From contig NZ_JBFAKK010000016.1 of NCBI RefSeq assembly GCF_040655735.1, forward strand, positions 1 to 64,000: 64,000 bases of DNA, given 5' to 3'. Shown piece by piece: positions 29,406 to 38,259 of the stretch (the stretch's first letter is position 1; every line of letters begins with the position of its first letter). The stretch comes from Phytomonospora sp040655735 (lineage in GTDB: Bacteria; Actinomycetota; Actinomycetes; Mycobacteriales; Micromonosporaceae). Below the pieces are notes generated by a model. That model made no database searches. It was not told the origin of the DNA and was given only the letters and a program-made list of their open reading frames with translations. The position numbers and the translations under genes are program-made.

Positions 29406-30484
29406 CGGCTGACCGCCAGCTCGCTGGCGCCGCGCCGGGCGGAGACGGCCTCGGCGAGGACGGCGAAGACCTCGGCGGTGTCGTCGAGACCGAGGCAGGC
29501 GTCGGTGACGCTGACACCGTAGGCGAGTCGCGGGCCGAGCGGCTGGCATCCGGGGTGCACGAAGGACTCCAGCATCACGCCGACGATCCCGCGCTGCCCG
29601 CCCGCGATCTGCGCGGCGAGGTCGGCGGCCACACCCGGCTGCCGGGTGTGGTCCTTGCCGCTGTTGCCGTGCGAGGCGTCGACGACCACCCGCGCGGGCA
29701 GGCCGTCGGACTCCAGGAGCCGCAGGGCGCCGGCGACGGAGTCCGCGTCGAAGTTCGGGCCGTGCGCGCCGCCGCGCAGAACGACGTGGGCGTAGGGGTT
29801 CCCGCCCGTGCGGCGGACCGCGGCCCGGCCTCGCGCGTCGATGCCGACGACGCTGTGCCCGGCGGCGGCGACGGTGACCGCGTCGACGGCCGCGCCGACA
29901 TCGCCGTCGGCGCGGTTCTTGCACCCGACCGGCATCGGCAGCGCCGAGGCGAGCCGGCGGTGCGCGGGGCTCTCCACCGTTCGCGCGCCGATCGCCGCCC
30001 AGGACACCAGGTCGGTGACGTAGGGGGCGAGCAGGGGTTCGACGAACTCGTAGGCGAGCGGCAGCCCCAGGTCGGCCAGTTCGACCAGCAGGCGGCGCCC
30101 GACGGGAAGCCCGGCCCGCACGTCGCCGATCGGTCGCGCGACGCGCTCGGCGGGTCCGGCCGACCAGTCGTCGAGACCCGGGTCGAGCAGCAGGCCGGGC
30201 CAGCCGATGCTGGTGCGCGGCTTCTCCAGGTAGGCGCGCAGCACGACGCACAACTCGCCGTCGTACTCGGCGGCCAGCCGCGCCAGGGCGCGTGCGTAGT
30301 CCACTGTGGCCAGTGGGTCGTGGGCGGAGCAGGGCCCGACGATGACGAGGAGCCGGTCGTCGACACCGTCGAGGACGCCGGCGATCTCGGCGCGGTGCTC
30401 GGCGATCTGCTCGGCCGCGGCCTCCGGCAGCGGCACGCAGTGGCGCAGCTCCTCGGGAGTCGGCAGGACGGCGCTGTCGGTCAT
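29402..30484 (-). CDS. 3-deoxy-7-phosphoheptulonate (DAHP) synthase, class I
   Basis: 360 residues. Condenses phosphoenolpyruvate and erythrose 4-phosphate, the first step of the shikimate pathway. Motifs GPCSAHDP, KPRTSIGWPG and GCKNRADGDVG are those of the AroF/G/H type. Placed between the isochorismatase and NRPS genes with ATGA/GTGA couplings, it is an operon-dedicated enzyme raising chorismate supply for DHB, as found in myxobacterial myxochelin clusters. Class I enzymes are unusual as the housekeeping form in actinomycetes, which fits a specialised role. Confidence 0.95.
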
Positions 30485-31293
30485 GCGTTGCCTCCGAGTG
30501 CGCGATGGAAGCCGCGGACGGTGGGATCCTCGGCCAGGTCGGCGAAGCCGACCTGGAAGCCGCGCGCCTTCCAGCCTTCCACGAGGGTCATGACCCGGAT
30601 CGAGTCGAGACCGGCGTCGACGAGGTTCTCGTCGTCCTCGACGGGTTCGTCGAGGAGCGCGGCGACCTCCGCCCGGAGCTCGTCGAGGGTGATCCGCGGG
30701 GCGGACAGGTCGGCGACGGTCACGACCTTGCCGCAGGTGGAGGCCACCATCGCCAGCGCCCGGTCGTGGTGTTCACGACTGAAATCGGCGGTGGCGTCGG
30801 CGACCACGAAGGTCTGGATGTCGCGGGCGAAGGCGTCCAGCGCTGTGTGCAGGATCCCGATGTGAGCGTAGACACCGCACAGCACCAGCTGGTCGCGCCT
30901 CTCGGCGGCCATCCGCTCGGCGAGGTCGGAGCGCACGAAGGCGGAGTAGCGGTGCTTCTCCAGCACCGGCTCGCCCTCGGCGGGCGCCACCTGCGCCACG
31001 ATCTCGGCGCGGTCGGCGATCCCGGGACCCCACATGTCGGTCAGCAGACCTCGTGACACCGGGTCCTGCGGCGCGGTCTGCGCGGTGTAGACCGCCGGCA
31101 TGCCCAGCTTCCGCAGCCGTGCCACACCCTCGTAGAGGGCGGTGAACTCGGCGTCGTAGAAGTCGAGGAAGTAGCGCTGCATGTCGTGGACGAGCAGCAC
31201 CGCCCGATCCGGGTCGAGCCGCCAGTCCACCCGGTTCGACGGCAGCGACCGCCTGCCGGGCAGGGGATAGGGGGCGATCCGGGGGATGGCCAT
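30481..31293 (-). CDS. isochorismatase with aryl carrier domain (EntB/DhbB/MxcF type)
   Basis: 270 residues. N-terminal isochorismatase (about 1-195) cleaves isochorismate to 2,3-dihydro-2,3-dihydroxybenzoate; LLVHDMQRYFLDFY and GVYAHIGILHTALDAF are the typical motifs. The C-terminal aryl carrier domain (about 205-265) carries the pantetheine Ser in AGLDSIRVM and holds DHB as a thioester for the NRPS. Its ATG overlaps the ligase stop (TGATG) and its stop overlaps the DAHP synthase start (ATGA). Confidence 0.96.
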   Translation of the reverse strand: MAIPRIAPYPLPGRRSLPSNRVDWRLDPDRAVLLVHDMQRYFLDFYDAEFTALYEGVARLRKLGMPAVYTAQTAPQDPVSRGLLTDMWGPGIADRAEIVAQVAPAEGEPVLEKHRYSAFVRSDLAERMAAERRDQLVLCGVYAHIGILHTALDAFARDIQTFVVADATADFSREHHDRALAMVASTCGKVVTVADLSAPRITLDELRAEVAALLDEPVEDDENLVDAGLDSIRVMTLVEGWKARGFQVGFADLAEDPTVRGFHRALGGNA

Positions 31294-32870
31294 CAGGATT
31301 CCTTTCGGTGGCGCTCACGGAGGGACTTCTTGTCGACCTTGCCGACGGGCGTGCGGGGCAGGGCCTCGACGAACACGACCTTGTCGGGGATCTTGTAGGC
31401 GGCCAGGCCCGCGGCGCGGACGTGCGCGCGGATCAGCGAACCCTTGGGCGGCAGCGACTCCCGGGCCACGACGTAGGCGCAGGAGCGCTCCCCGAGGTGC
31501 TCGTCGGGCACGGAGACGACGGCGGCGTCGGCGACGCCGGGATGGGCGAGCAGGACCTGCTCGACTTCGGCGGCGGCGATCTTCTCCCCGCCCCGGTTGA
31601 TCTGGTCCTTCGCGCGGCCGGTGACCATCAGGTGCCCGGTCTCGGTGCGGCGCACCAGATCCCCGGTCCGGTAGAACCCGTCGACGGTGAAGGCGTTGCG
31701 GTTGTGCGCCTCGGCGTCGAAGTAGCCGCGGATCGTGTAGGGCCCCCGCGTCAGCAGGTGGCCCTCCTCGCCGGGGGCGACCTCGCGGTCCTCGTCGTCG
31801 ACGACGAGGATCTCGTCGTCGGCGTCGCAGATCGGACGGCCCTGCGTGGTGTTGACCAGCTCGGGCGGGTCGTCGTCGCGGGTGTAGCAGACAAGGCCCT
31901 CGGCCATCCCGAACACCTGCTGGAGCCGGGCGCCCAGCACCGGCCCGATCCGTTCGGCCACCGCCGGCGCCAGCCGGGCACCGCCGACCTGCACGAGGTC
32001 CAGTGTGGACAGGTCGGCCGTCGCGCTCGTGGCGGCGGTCAGCCACACCTGCGCCAGCGGCGGCACCAGGGCGGCGATCGTGACACCCTCGGCCTCGATC
32101 AGCGGGAAGGCGGTGTCGGGGCTGCCGTCGGGAGCCAGGACCACCGTCCCACCGGCGTGCAGCACGCCGAGGACACCCGGCGAGGACAGCGCGAAGTTGT
32201 GCGCGGCCGGAAGCACGCACAGAAACACCGTCGACTCCGTCAGCCCGCAGATGTCGGCGCTCGCGCGAACGCTGTAGGCGTAGTCGTCGTGGGTGCGCGG
32301 GATCAGCTTCGGCAGACCGGTGCTGCCGCCGGAGAGCTGGAACAGTGCCACCTCCGAGGCCGCCGGCGGCTCGGGCAGCGGGCCGCCGGCGGGCAGCGAG
32401 AACAACTCGCCGATCTCCCGTACGTGCGGCACCGCACCGGACACGGCCTCGGCGTTGTCGGCGTCGCCGCCGTGGAAGTAGGCGACCGCGCCCGCCGCCG
32501 AGCAGAAGTGCCCGATCTCGGCCCGCCGGTGCGCCGGAAGAGCGAACACCGGGATCGCGCCGATCCGCGACAGCGCGAACAGCAGCACCACGAACTCCGG
32601 GTGGTTGCCGCACTGGACGACGACCCGCTCACCGCGCCTGAGGCCCAGCCCGTGCAGCCCGGCGGCCAGCCTCAGCGACCGCTCGCGCAATCCGCCGTAG
32701 GTCAGGCGAAGCGGCGAACCGTCCAGTCCCGTGCCGACGACGGCCTCGCGCTCGCCGAACTTCCCCGCGACCCGGTCGAGGAGCGCCGGAAAGTCCTCGC
32801 CGGTCCAGTAGCCGCGCTCGCGGTAGCGGGCGGCGAAGTGCTCAGGCCACGCGGTGAATCCGGTCGGCAT
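31293..32870 (-). CDS. 2,3-dihydroxybenzoate-AMP ligase (EntE/DhbE/MxcE type)
   Basis: 525 residues. Activates DHB with ATP and loads it on the aryl carrier domain. The ANL-superfamily motifs are LSGGSTGLPKLIPRTHDD (P-loop), GMAEGLVCYTR, RTGDLVR and GRAKDQINRGGEKIAAAEVE. The pocket carries Asn in AAHNFALSSPGVLGVLHAGG in place of the Asp of amino-acid adenylating enzymes, the hallmark of aryl-acid specificity. It overlaps the isochorismate synthase gene by 29 bp. Confidence 0.96.
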   Translation of the reverse strand: MPTGFTAWPEHFAARYRERGYWTGEDFPALLDRVAGKFGEREAVVGTGLDGSPLRLTYGGLRERSLRLAAGLHGLGLRRGERVVVQCGNHPEFVVLLFALSRIGAIPVFALPAHRRAEIGHFCSAAGAVAYFHGGDADNAEAVSGAVPHVREIGELFSLPAGGPLPEPPAASEVALFQLSGGSTGLPKLIPRTHDDYAYSVRASADICGLTESTVFLCVLPAAHNFALSSPGVLGVLHAGGTVVLAPDGSPDTAFPLIEAEGVTIAALVPPLAQVWLTAATSATADLSTLDLVQVGGARLAPAVAERIGPVLGARLQQVFGMAEGLVCYTRDDDPPELVNTTQGRPICDADDEILVVDDEDREVAPGEEGHLLTRGPYTIRGYFDAEAHNRNAFTVDGFYRTGDLVRRTETGHLMVTGRAKDQINRGGEKIAAAEVEQVLLAHPGVADAAVVSVPDEHLGERSCAYVVARESLPPKGSLIRAHVRAAGLAAYKIPDKVVFVEALPRTPVGKVDKKSLRERHRKES

Positions 32871-34002
32871 CGACGGCCTCCGTTCCGCATCCGACGCCCA
32901 GTGCCCCGAGCAGTGTGCGGAACTTGGCCGAGGTCTCGGCCAGCTCCGCCTCCGGTTGTGATCCCGGCACGATTCCGGCGCCGGCGAACAGGCGCAGACG
33001 GTCGCCGTCGACCTCGGCGCAGCGGATCGCCACGGCCCACTCGCCGTCGCCGGAGCGGTCGGTCCAGCCGACCATCCCGGCGTAGAAGCCGCGCTCGAAT
33101 CCCTCGACGCTTCCGATCAGCTCGCGGGCGCGGCCGGTCGGGGTGCCGCAGACGGCGGGTGTCGGGTGCAGCGCGCACGCCAGTTCCAGCGCGGAGGTGG
33201 CCGGGTCGCGCAGTTCGGCGGTGATGACCGTGCCAAGGTGCAGCATCGCGCCCGTCGTGGTGACTCCCGGTGAGGCCGGCGCGTTCACGTTCCGGCAGTG
33301 GGGGGCGAGCGCGGTGGCGATCGCGTCGACCACGAAGGCGTGTTCGCGGCGGTCCTTGTCGCAGGTCAGCAGTTCGGCGACGGTGGCCTCGTCGCGGACC
33401 GGATCTCCTGTCCGGGGACGCGATCCGGCGAGCGGGTGTGCGGTGACGACGCGTCCCCGGCGGCGGACGAGGAGTTCGGGGCTGGCGCCGACCAGGGTGC
33501 GCCGGCCGGGGATCGGGACGGCGAAGGTGTGGCCGCGCGGGTCGCCGCCGGCGAGGCCGCGCACGAGGGCGGGGACGCTGACCGGCCGCCGGGGCCGCAG
33601 GACGAGGGATCTGGCCAGTACGGCCTTCTCCAGGCCGCCTTCGTCCATGAGGGACAGGGCGGTCCGCACGGAGTCCAGGTAGTGGTCCTCGGGCGGTTCG
33701 GGCCGCAGGTCGAGGACTCCCGCCGGGTGGGGCGGCGAGCCGGTGACCGGTGGGCCCCATTCGTAGCGTTCGGGGACGACCAACCGTGCCGGGGCGTTGT
33801 CGTCGAAGGGGACCGCGCCGACCAGCAGCGCGCCCTCGCCGAGCGCGTCGAGGACGGCGGCGGCGCGGGTCGCGGCGTGCGGGCCGCGGCCGGGGAGGGT
33901 GACGGTGGCGCCGGTGGCGTGCAGGGCCCGTTCCGGTGTGCTGTAGAGGAACGAGGATCCCGGACGGTAGGCGTCGAGGAGGTCGTTTCGGGACATGGTC
34001 AT
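32842..34002 (-). CDS. isochorismate synthase (EntC/DhbC/MxcD type)
   Basis: 386 residues. Converts chorismate to isochorismate with magnesium. The chorismate-binding core is clear: LEKAVLARSLVL, FAVPIPGRRTLVGASPELLVRR, HPLAGSRPR, LELACALHPTPAVCGTP and FYAGMVGW. The usual length is about 390. It lies 39 bp after the dehydrogenase gene and overlaps the ligase gene by 29 bp. Confidence 0.95.
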   Translation of the reverse strand: MTMSRNDLLDAYRPGSSFLYSTPERALHATGATVTLPGRGPHAATRAAAVLDALGEGALLVGAVPFDDNAPARLVVPERYEWGPPVTGSPPHPAGVLDLRPEPPEDHYLDSVRTALSLMDEGGLEKAVLARSLVLRPRRPVSVPALVRGLAGGDPRGHTFAVPIPGRRTLVGASPELLVRRRGRVVTAHPLAGSRPRTGDPVRDEATVAELLTCDKDRREHAFVVDAIATALAPHCRNVNAPASPGVTTTGAMLHLGTVITAELRDPATSALELACALHPTPAVCGTPTGRARELIGSVEGFERGFYAGMVGWTDRSGDGEWAVAIRCAEVDGDRLRLFAGAGIVPGSQPEAELAETSAKFRTLLGALGVGCGTEAVDADRIHRVA

Positions 34003-34041
34003 ACGCGTCCTCTGTGAAGGGGTGGCAAAGGGTGCGTGCGG

Positions 34042-34776
34042 TCAGCGAAGGGTCGCTCCGCCGTCGACGTAGAGGTCCTGCATGGTGATGTGCCGGGCGG
34101 CGTCGGAGGCCAGAAAGCACACGGCTTCGGCGACGTCGGCGGGGTCGGCGATGCGGCCGAGGGGGATGCCGACCTTGAAGGCGGCGGGATCCCCGGCGAT
34201 GACGGCGTCGGCACCGCGATCGTCGGTCCACAGCGCACGCTGCATCGGCGTGTCGGTGGATCCCGGGGAGACGATGTTGCAGCGGATCCCGTGCGGGGCC
34301 AGTTCCAGCCCCAGGCAGCGGGTGTAGTGCGCGGCGGCGGCCTTGCTGGCGGCGTAGGCGGCCATGCCCGCGCGGGGCACTCCGGCGGCGTTGGAGCCGA
34401 CGGTGACGATCGAGCCCGCGCGGCGGGGGAGCATGTGGCGGGCCACGGCCCGGCACAGGTGCATCACGCCGGTGGCGTTGACCGCGAAGATCGCCGCCCA
34501 GTCCTCATCGGACATCTCGGCGGCCGGTCCGGTGCGCAGGATCCCGGCGACGTTGACCAGCAGCGAGACCGGCCCGATCTCTTCCTCGACGGCGTCGACG
34601 GCCTCGTCGACGGCCTTGCTGTCGGTGACATCGGTGTCGTACCAGGCGATGTCGGCGGCCGGGCGGCTGCGGTCGAGCCCGGCCACGATCTGCCCGCGGC
34701 CGGCCAGGGCCTCGGCTACGGCTGCGCCGATGCCGCCTGCCGCCCCGGTGACGACGGCGATGCCGTGGGTGTCCAC
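34042..34776 (-). CDS. 2,3-dihydro-2,3-dihydroxybenzoate dehydrogenase (EntA/DhbA/MxcC type)
   Basis: 244 residues, a classical short-chain dehydrogenase. TGAAGGIGAAVAEAL binds NAD, NVAGILRTG is the NAG-type motif, and YAASKAAAAHYTR holds the catalytic Tyr and Lys. Oxidises 2,3-dihydro-DHB to DHB. It is the first gene of the siderophore operon; the iron box lies 29 bp upstream of its start. Confidence 0.95.
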   Translation of the reverse strand: MDTHGIAVVTGAAGGIGAAVAEALAGRGQIVAGLDRSRPAADIAWYDTDVTDSKAVDEAVDAVEEEIGPVSLLVNVAGILRTGPAAEMSDEDWAAIFAVNATGVMHLCRAVARHMLPRRAGSIVTVGSNAAGVPRAGMAAYAASKAAAAHYTRCLGLELAPHGIRCNIVSPGSTDTPMQRALWTDDRGADAVIAGDPAAFKVGIPLGRIADPADVAEAVCFLASDAARHITMQDLYVDGGATLR

Positions 34777-34804
34777 GGTGAACCTCCAGAGTCGGAAACT
34801 GAGG

Positions 34805-34818
34805 TTAGGCTAGCCTAA
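34805..34818 (-). promoter_or_regulatory. iron box (IdeR/DmdR-type operator) of the siderophore operon
   Basis: Perfect 14-bp palindrome TTAGGCTAGCCTAA, inside a longer match to the actinobacterial DtxR/IdeR/DmdR consensus TTAGGTTAGGCTAACCTAA. It is placed so that a bound repressor would cover the promoter of the DHB dehydrogenase gene. It predicts Fe(II)-dependent repression of the whole operon. Confidence 0.92.
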
Positions 34819-34866
34819 AAAAGTCACCGCTCGAAAGGGGCCCGCGACAAAGTGAATAGAAGCTGG

Positions 34867-35445
34867 TCAGCCCCCCGCCGAACCCAGCACCGCCGCGCCG
34901 CCGGCCACCGTCTCGGTCCGCAGACTCCAGCCGCCCCAGGCGAACCCGCCCGAACCGCTCACCCCCGACAGGTCCACTTCGGCCAGCGAGCCCAGACTCG
35001 CCGCGCCCACCTTGATCAGCGACTCCTTGAGCACCCAGCGATGCAGCCGCAGCAGCGGGTCGGAGGTGCGCTCGCCCGGCGCGAAGACCTCGTCGGGTAC
35101 CCCGCGCTCGGTGACCGGCTCGATGTCGACGCCCACCGGCGAGCGCGAGGCGCCCGCCGCGACGAAACCCCGTGTGTGCGACAGCGTCACGCACGCGTCC
35201 TCGGCGCCCTCGATGTAGGGCCGGCCGTGGTCGGCGTCCCCGCAGTCGGGGCACCGCTGGCGCAGCACCAGCGCGCACGGGTCGGCCGACAGCAGCTCAC
35301 CGGCGCAGTCGCGCACCAGCGCGTGCGCGGCCAGGTAGGCCTCGCGGTCGGCGTCGAAGCGGAACCTCCCGGCCCGCTCCAGCTCGTGCGGGGTGAACGC
35401 GTAGGCCTTGACGACCGGCTCGACCACCGCCCACCGCACGATCAC
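34867..35445 (-). CDS. 4'-phosphopantetheinyl transferase (Sfp type)
   Basis: 192 residues from the GTG at 35445, which overlaps the stop of the RNA methylase gene (GTGA). Transfers phosphopantetheine to carrier-protein serines. Motifs: GVDIEPV (magnesium site) and WVLKESLIKVGA (W-x-x-KEA-type helix). The Cys-rich LRQRCPDCGDADHGRPYIEG is the variant of the substrate-loop region common in actinobacterial Sfp proteins. It would activate the aryl carrier and PCP domains of the operon just downstream, but it sits before the iron box, so its expression seems to follow the epimerase-methylase genes. Confidence 0.92.
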   Translation of the reverse strand: MIVRWAVVEPVVKAYAFTPHELERAGRFRFDADREAYLAAHALVRDCAGELLSADPCALVLRQRCPDCGDADHGRPYIEGAEDACVTLSHTRGFVAAGASRSPVGVDIEPVTERGVPDEVFAPGERTSDPLLRLHRWVLKESLIKVGAASLGSLAEVDLSGVSGSGGFAWGGWSLRTETVAGGAAVLGSAGG

Positions 35446-36452
35446 CGGCCCGACCTCCGCGCGGCCACCACGTACGCCGAGGGGTGCGCGCCCGGCCTGG
35501 TGAACTCGATCTCCTTGACGACCCGCAGACCGTGCGCACGCTGCACCGACTGCTCGAACAGGCGCTTGTCCTCGGTCAGCAGCACCGCGCGGCCCTTCCC
35601 GCGCAGCACCCGCCGGATCTCGCGCAGCACCAGCGGATACAGCCGCTGGTTGTCGGCGTGCGAGCCGATCCGCTTGCCGAAGGGCAGGTTCGCCACGACC
35701 CGGTCGACGCTCCCGTCGGGCAGCGGCATCGCCGTGGCGTCGGCCATCAGCCCCAGCCCCGGCACCCGCCGGGCCGCCAGGTTCTCCTGCGTGGCCATCG
35801 CCCAGCGATCCCGCAGGTCGGTGCCGATCAGCGCGCCGGGATCCGCCATCTGGCCGGCCGTCACCACCAGCGTCCCCGCGCCGCAGCACGGGTCGAGCAC
35901 GACCTGGCCCGGCTCGATCTTGGCCAGCCGCACCATCACCGCCGCCACGACCGGGTTGGTCGAGGCGGGCGCGCGGACGAGCTCGCCGAAGCGCCGCGGG
36001 TAGAACAGCGGGCCCAGCTCGGCGACCAGGTCCTCGCCGACCCGGTCCAGGTTGGCCGTCCAGTCACCGGTCTCGTTGACCCACCCGTACTTCTCGACGA
36101 GCCGGTCGCGCAGCTCCCAGCGCTGCTCGCCGACCGGCGCGATCCGGAAGCGCACCGGCCCGGCCAGTGCCGCGATGGCGCCGTCGGGAGCGCCGACGCG
36201 GGCGTCGAGGTCGTCGAGCATCACCGCGCAGGTCGCGAAGTATCGGATATCCGCCAGTTCCCGCAGCGGCCCCGACCAGTCCACGACCAGCCCGTCGGGC
36301 CGCCGCGACACCACCTCGGCCCCCGGCAGCGCCCGCAGGTCCTCGTACAGGTAGTCGACCGCGCCCGGAACCGTCCGCAGCAGCAGCCGGTCGGTCACGG
36401 TCCGGTCGCCGTCAACGCCGCGCAGTACGGCGGTCCCCCTCGAATGCGTCAC
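35442..36452 (-). CDS. THUMP/UPF0020-type RNA methyltransferase
   Basis: 336 residues from the GTG at 36452 (GTGA overlap with the epimerase gene); a later GTG at 36398 is possible. The Rossmann-fold SAM site is VLDPCCGAGTLVV, and the catalytic motif is NLPFGKRIG, an NPPY variant shared by Trm14/TrmN/RlmL-type N2-guanine methylases. The N-terminal about 150 residues resemble the THUMP-like RNA-binding part (DYLYEDLRALPGAEVVS). Likely tRNA or rRNA guanine methylation; the exact target is unknown. Confidence 0.85.
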   Translation of the reverse strand: MTHSRGTAVLRGVDGDRTVTDRLLLRTVPGAVDYLYEDLRALPGAEVVSRRPDGLVVDWSGPLRELADIRYFATCAVMLDDLDARVGAPDGAIAALAGPVRFRIAPVGEQRWELRDRLVEKYGWVNETGDWTANLDRVGEDLVAELGPLFYPRRFGELVRAPASTNPVVAAVMVRLAKIEPGQVVLDPCCGAGTLVVTAGQMADPGALIGTDLRDRWAMATQENLAARRVPGLGLMADATAMPLPDGSVDRVVANLPFGKRIGSHADNQRLYPLVLREIRRVLRGKGRAVLLTEDKRLFEQSVQRAHGLRVVKEIEFTRPGAHPSAYVVAARRSGR

Positions 36453-36880
36453 ACAGCCGGTTGTACCAGCTCGACCAGAACGCCCCCCGCGTCGGCCGGG
36501 TGCACGAAGTTCACGCGCGAGTTCGAGGTGCCCCGGCGCGGCTCCTCGTAGATGAGACGAACGCCACGTTCGCGCAGCGCCGCGCACGCCTTGTCGATGT
36601 CGACGACCGTGTACGCCAGCTGCTGCATGCCCGGCCCGCGCTTGGCGATGAACTTCCCGATCGTCGAGTCCGGCGACAGCGGCGCCAGGAGCTGGATCAT
36701 CGAGTCGCCCTCACCGATGCGCAGCATCGCCTCCCGCACACCCTGTTCAGCGTTCTCCTCGGTGTGCACGCACACGGCGCCGAAGGTGTCGACGTACATG
36801 GCCACCGCCTCGTCCAGATCCGGCACCGCGATGCCGACATGGTCGATGCGCACCAGCCCGACGGGAGTGATTGAGCCCAT
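36449..36880 (-). CDS. mce: methylmalonyl-CoA epimerase
   Basis: 143 residues, ATG at 36880 with GGAGGCG ahead. VOC-fold enzyme interconverting (S)- and (R)-methylmalonyl-CoA. Motifs RIDHVGIAVPDLDEA, GMQQLAYTVVDID and VNFVHPADAGGVLVELVQ carry the His/Glu metal ligands and catalytic Glu expected for the family. First gene of the minus-strand unit epimerase-RNA methylase-PPTase and divergent from the thiolase-meaB pair, which fits a propionate/acyl-CoA context. Confidence 0.93.
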   Translation of the reverse strand: MGSITPVGLVRIDHVGIAVPDLDEAVAMYVDTFGAVCVHTEENAEQGVREAMLRIGEGDSMIQLLAPLSPDSTIGKFIAKRGPGMQQLAYTVVDIDKACAALRERGVRLIYEEPRRGTSNSRVNFVHPADAGGVLVELVQPAV

Positions 36881-37074
36881 GAGACGCCTCCTGTGAGTCC
36901 GTTGCCCGGAGCCTACCGGTGAGTAATGTAGAAGGGGCCGCTGTGCGGCGGTGACGACGTGGCGCCCACCACGCTCCCGGCGTGGCACGAGACGATCACG
37001 CGGATATTCTGGCCGAGAGGCCGGCGACCCCGGCCACGGCGTCCACTCCGCCCCACCCCCAGACCGGAGGCGTA

Positions 37075-38259
37075 ATGAGCAATGTCATCGTGCACGGCGC
37101 ACGCACCCCGTTCGGAAGGCTGCTCGGCGCCTTCGCCGACCTGCCCGCCACCACCCTCGGCGGCGTCGCCATCAAGGCCGCGCTCGAACGCGCCGGCGTG
37201 GCACCCGAGCAGGTCGACTACGTGATCATGGGTCAGGTCCTCCAGGCCGGCCAGGGACAGATGCCGGCCCGCCAGGCCGCGGTCGCCGCCGGAATCCCCA
37301 TGACCGTCCCCGCGCTGAGCATCAACAAGGTGTGCCTCTCGGGACTCAACGCCGTCGCGCTCGCCGACCAGCTCATCCGCGCCGGAGAGGCCGAGATCGT
37401 CGTCGCCGGCGGCATGGAGTCGATGACCGGTGCCCCGCACCTGCTCATGGGCCAGCGCAAGGGCTACAAGTTCGGTGATGTCACCCTCGCCGACCACATG
37501 GCCCTCGACGGCCTCGTCGACGCCTACGACCACATCCCCATGGGCGAGTCGACCGAGCACCACAACACGCGCCTGGGCATCGGCCGCGCCGAGCAGGACG
37601 AGTTCGCCGCGCGCAGCCACCAGCTCGCCGCCGCCGCGCAGAAGGACGGCTCCTTCGACGACGAGATCACCCCCGTGGAGATCCCGCAGCGCAAGGGCGA
37701 CCCGATCGTCGTCCGCGCCGACGAGGGCGTCCGCGCCGACACCACCGTCGAGGTCCTGTCCCGCCTGCGCCCCTCCTTCACCAAGGACGGCACCATCACC
37801 GCCGGCAACGCCTCCTCCATCAACGACGGCGCCGCCGCGCTGGTCGTCATGCCCAAGGAGAAGGCCGAGGAGCTCGGCCTGACGTGGCTCGCCGAGATCG
37901 GCGCGCACGGCTCGGTCGCCGGCCCCGACAACTCGCTGCACTCCCAGCCCGCCAACGCCATCAAGAAAGCCCTCGACAAGGACGGCCTGACCGCCGCCGA
38001 CCTCGACATCGTCGAGATCAACGAGGCCTTCGCCTCCGTCGGGCTCCAGTCGACGAAGGAACTCGGCGTCGACCCGGTCATCGTCAACCCGCTGGGCGGC
38101 GCGATCGCCCTCGGCCATCCCATCGGCGCCTCCGGCGCGCGGCTCGTGCTCTCCCTCGCCCTCCAGCTCCACCGCAAGGGCGGCGGAGTCGGCGCGGCCG
38201 CCCTGTGCGGCGGCGGTGGGCAGGGCGACGCCCTGATCCTGAAGGCACCCCAGGCGTGA
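37075..38259 (+). CDS. acetyl-CoA C-acetyltransferase (thiolase)
   Basis: 394 residues from the ATG at 37075 with CGGAGG ahead. Condenses two acetyl-CoA or cleaves 3-ketoacyl-CoA. Active-site Cys in INKVCLSGLNA, the His motif GGAIALGHPIGASGAR and the C-terminal Cys loop ALCGGGGQGDAL are all present. It is followed by meaB with GTGA overlap. The pair is divergent from the epimerase gene. Confidence 0.96.
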   Translation: MSNVIVHGARTPFGRLLGAFADLPATTLGGVAIKAALERAGVAPEQVDYVIMGQVLQAGQGQMPARQAAVAAGIPMTVPALSINKVCLSGLNAVALADQLIRAGEAEIVVAGGMESMTGAPHLLMGQRKGYKFGDVTLADHMALDGLVDAYDHIPMGESTEHHNTRLGIGRAEQDEFAARSHQLAAAAQKDGSFDDEITPVEIPQRKGDPIVVRADEGVRADTTVEVLSRLRPSFTKDGTITAGNASSINDGAAALVVMPKEKAEELGLTWLAEIGAHGSVAGPDNSLHSQPANAIKKALDKDGLTAADLDIVEINEAFASVGLQSTKELGVDPVIVNPLGGAIALGHPIGASGARLVLSLALQLHRKGGGVGAAALCGGGGQGDALILKAPQA

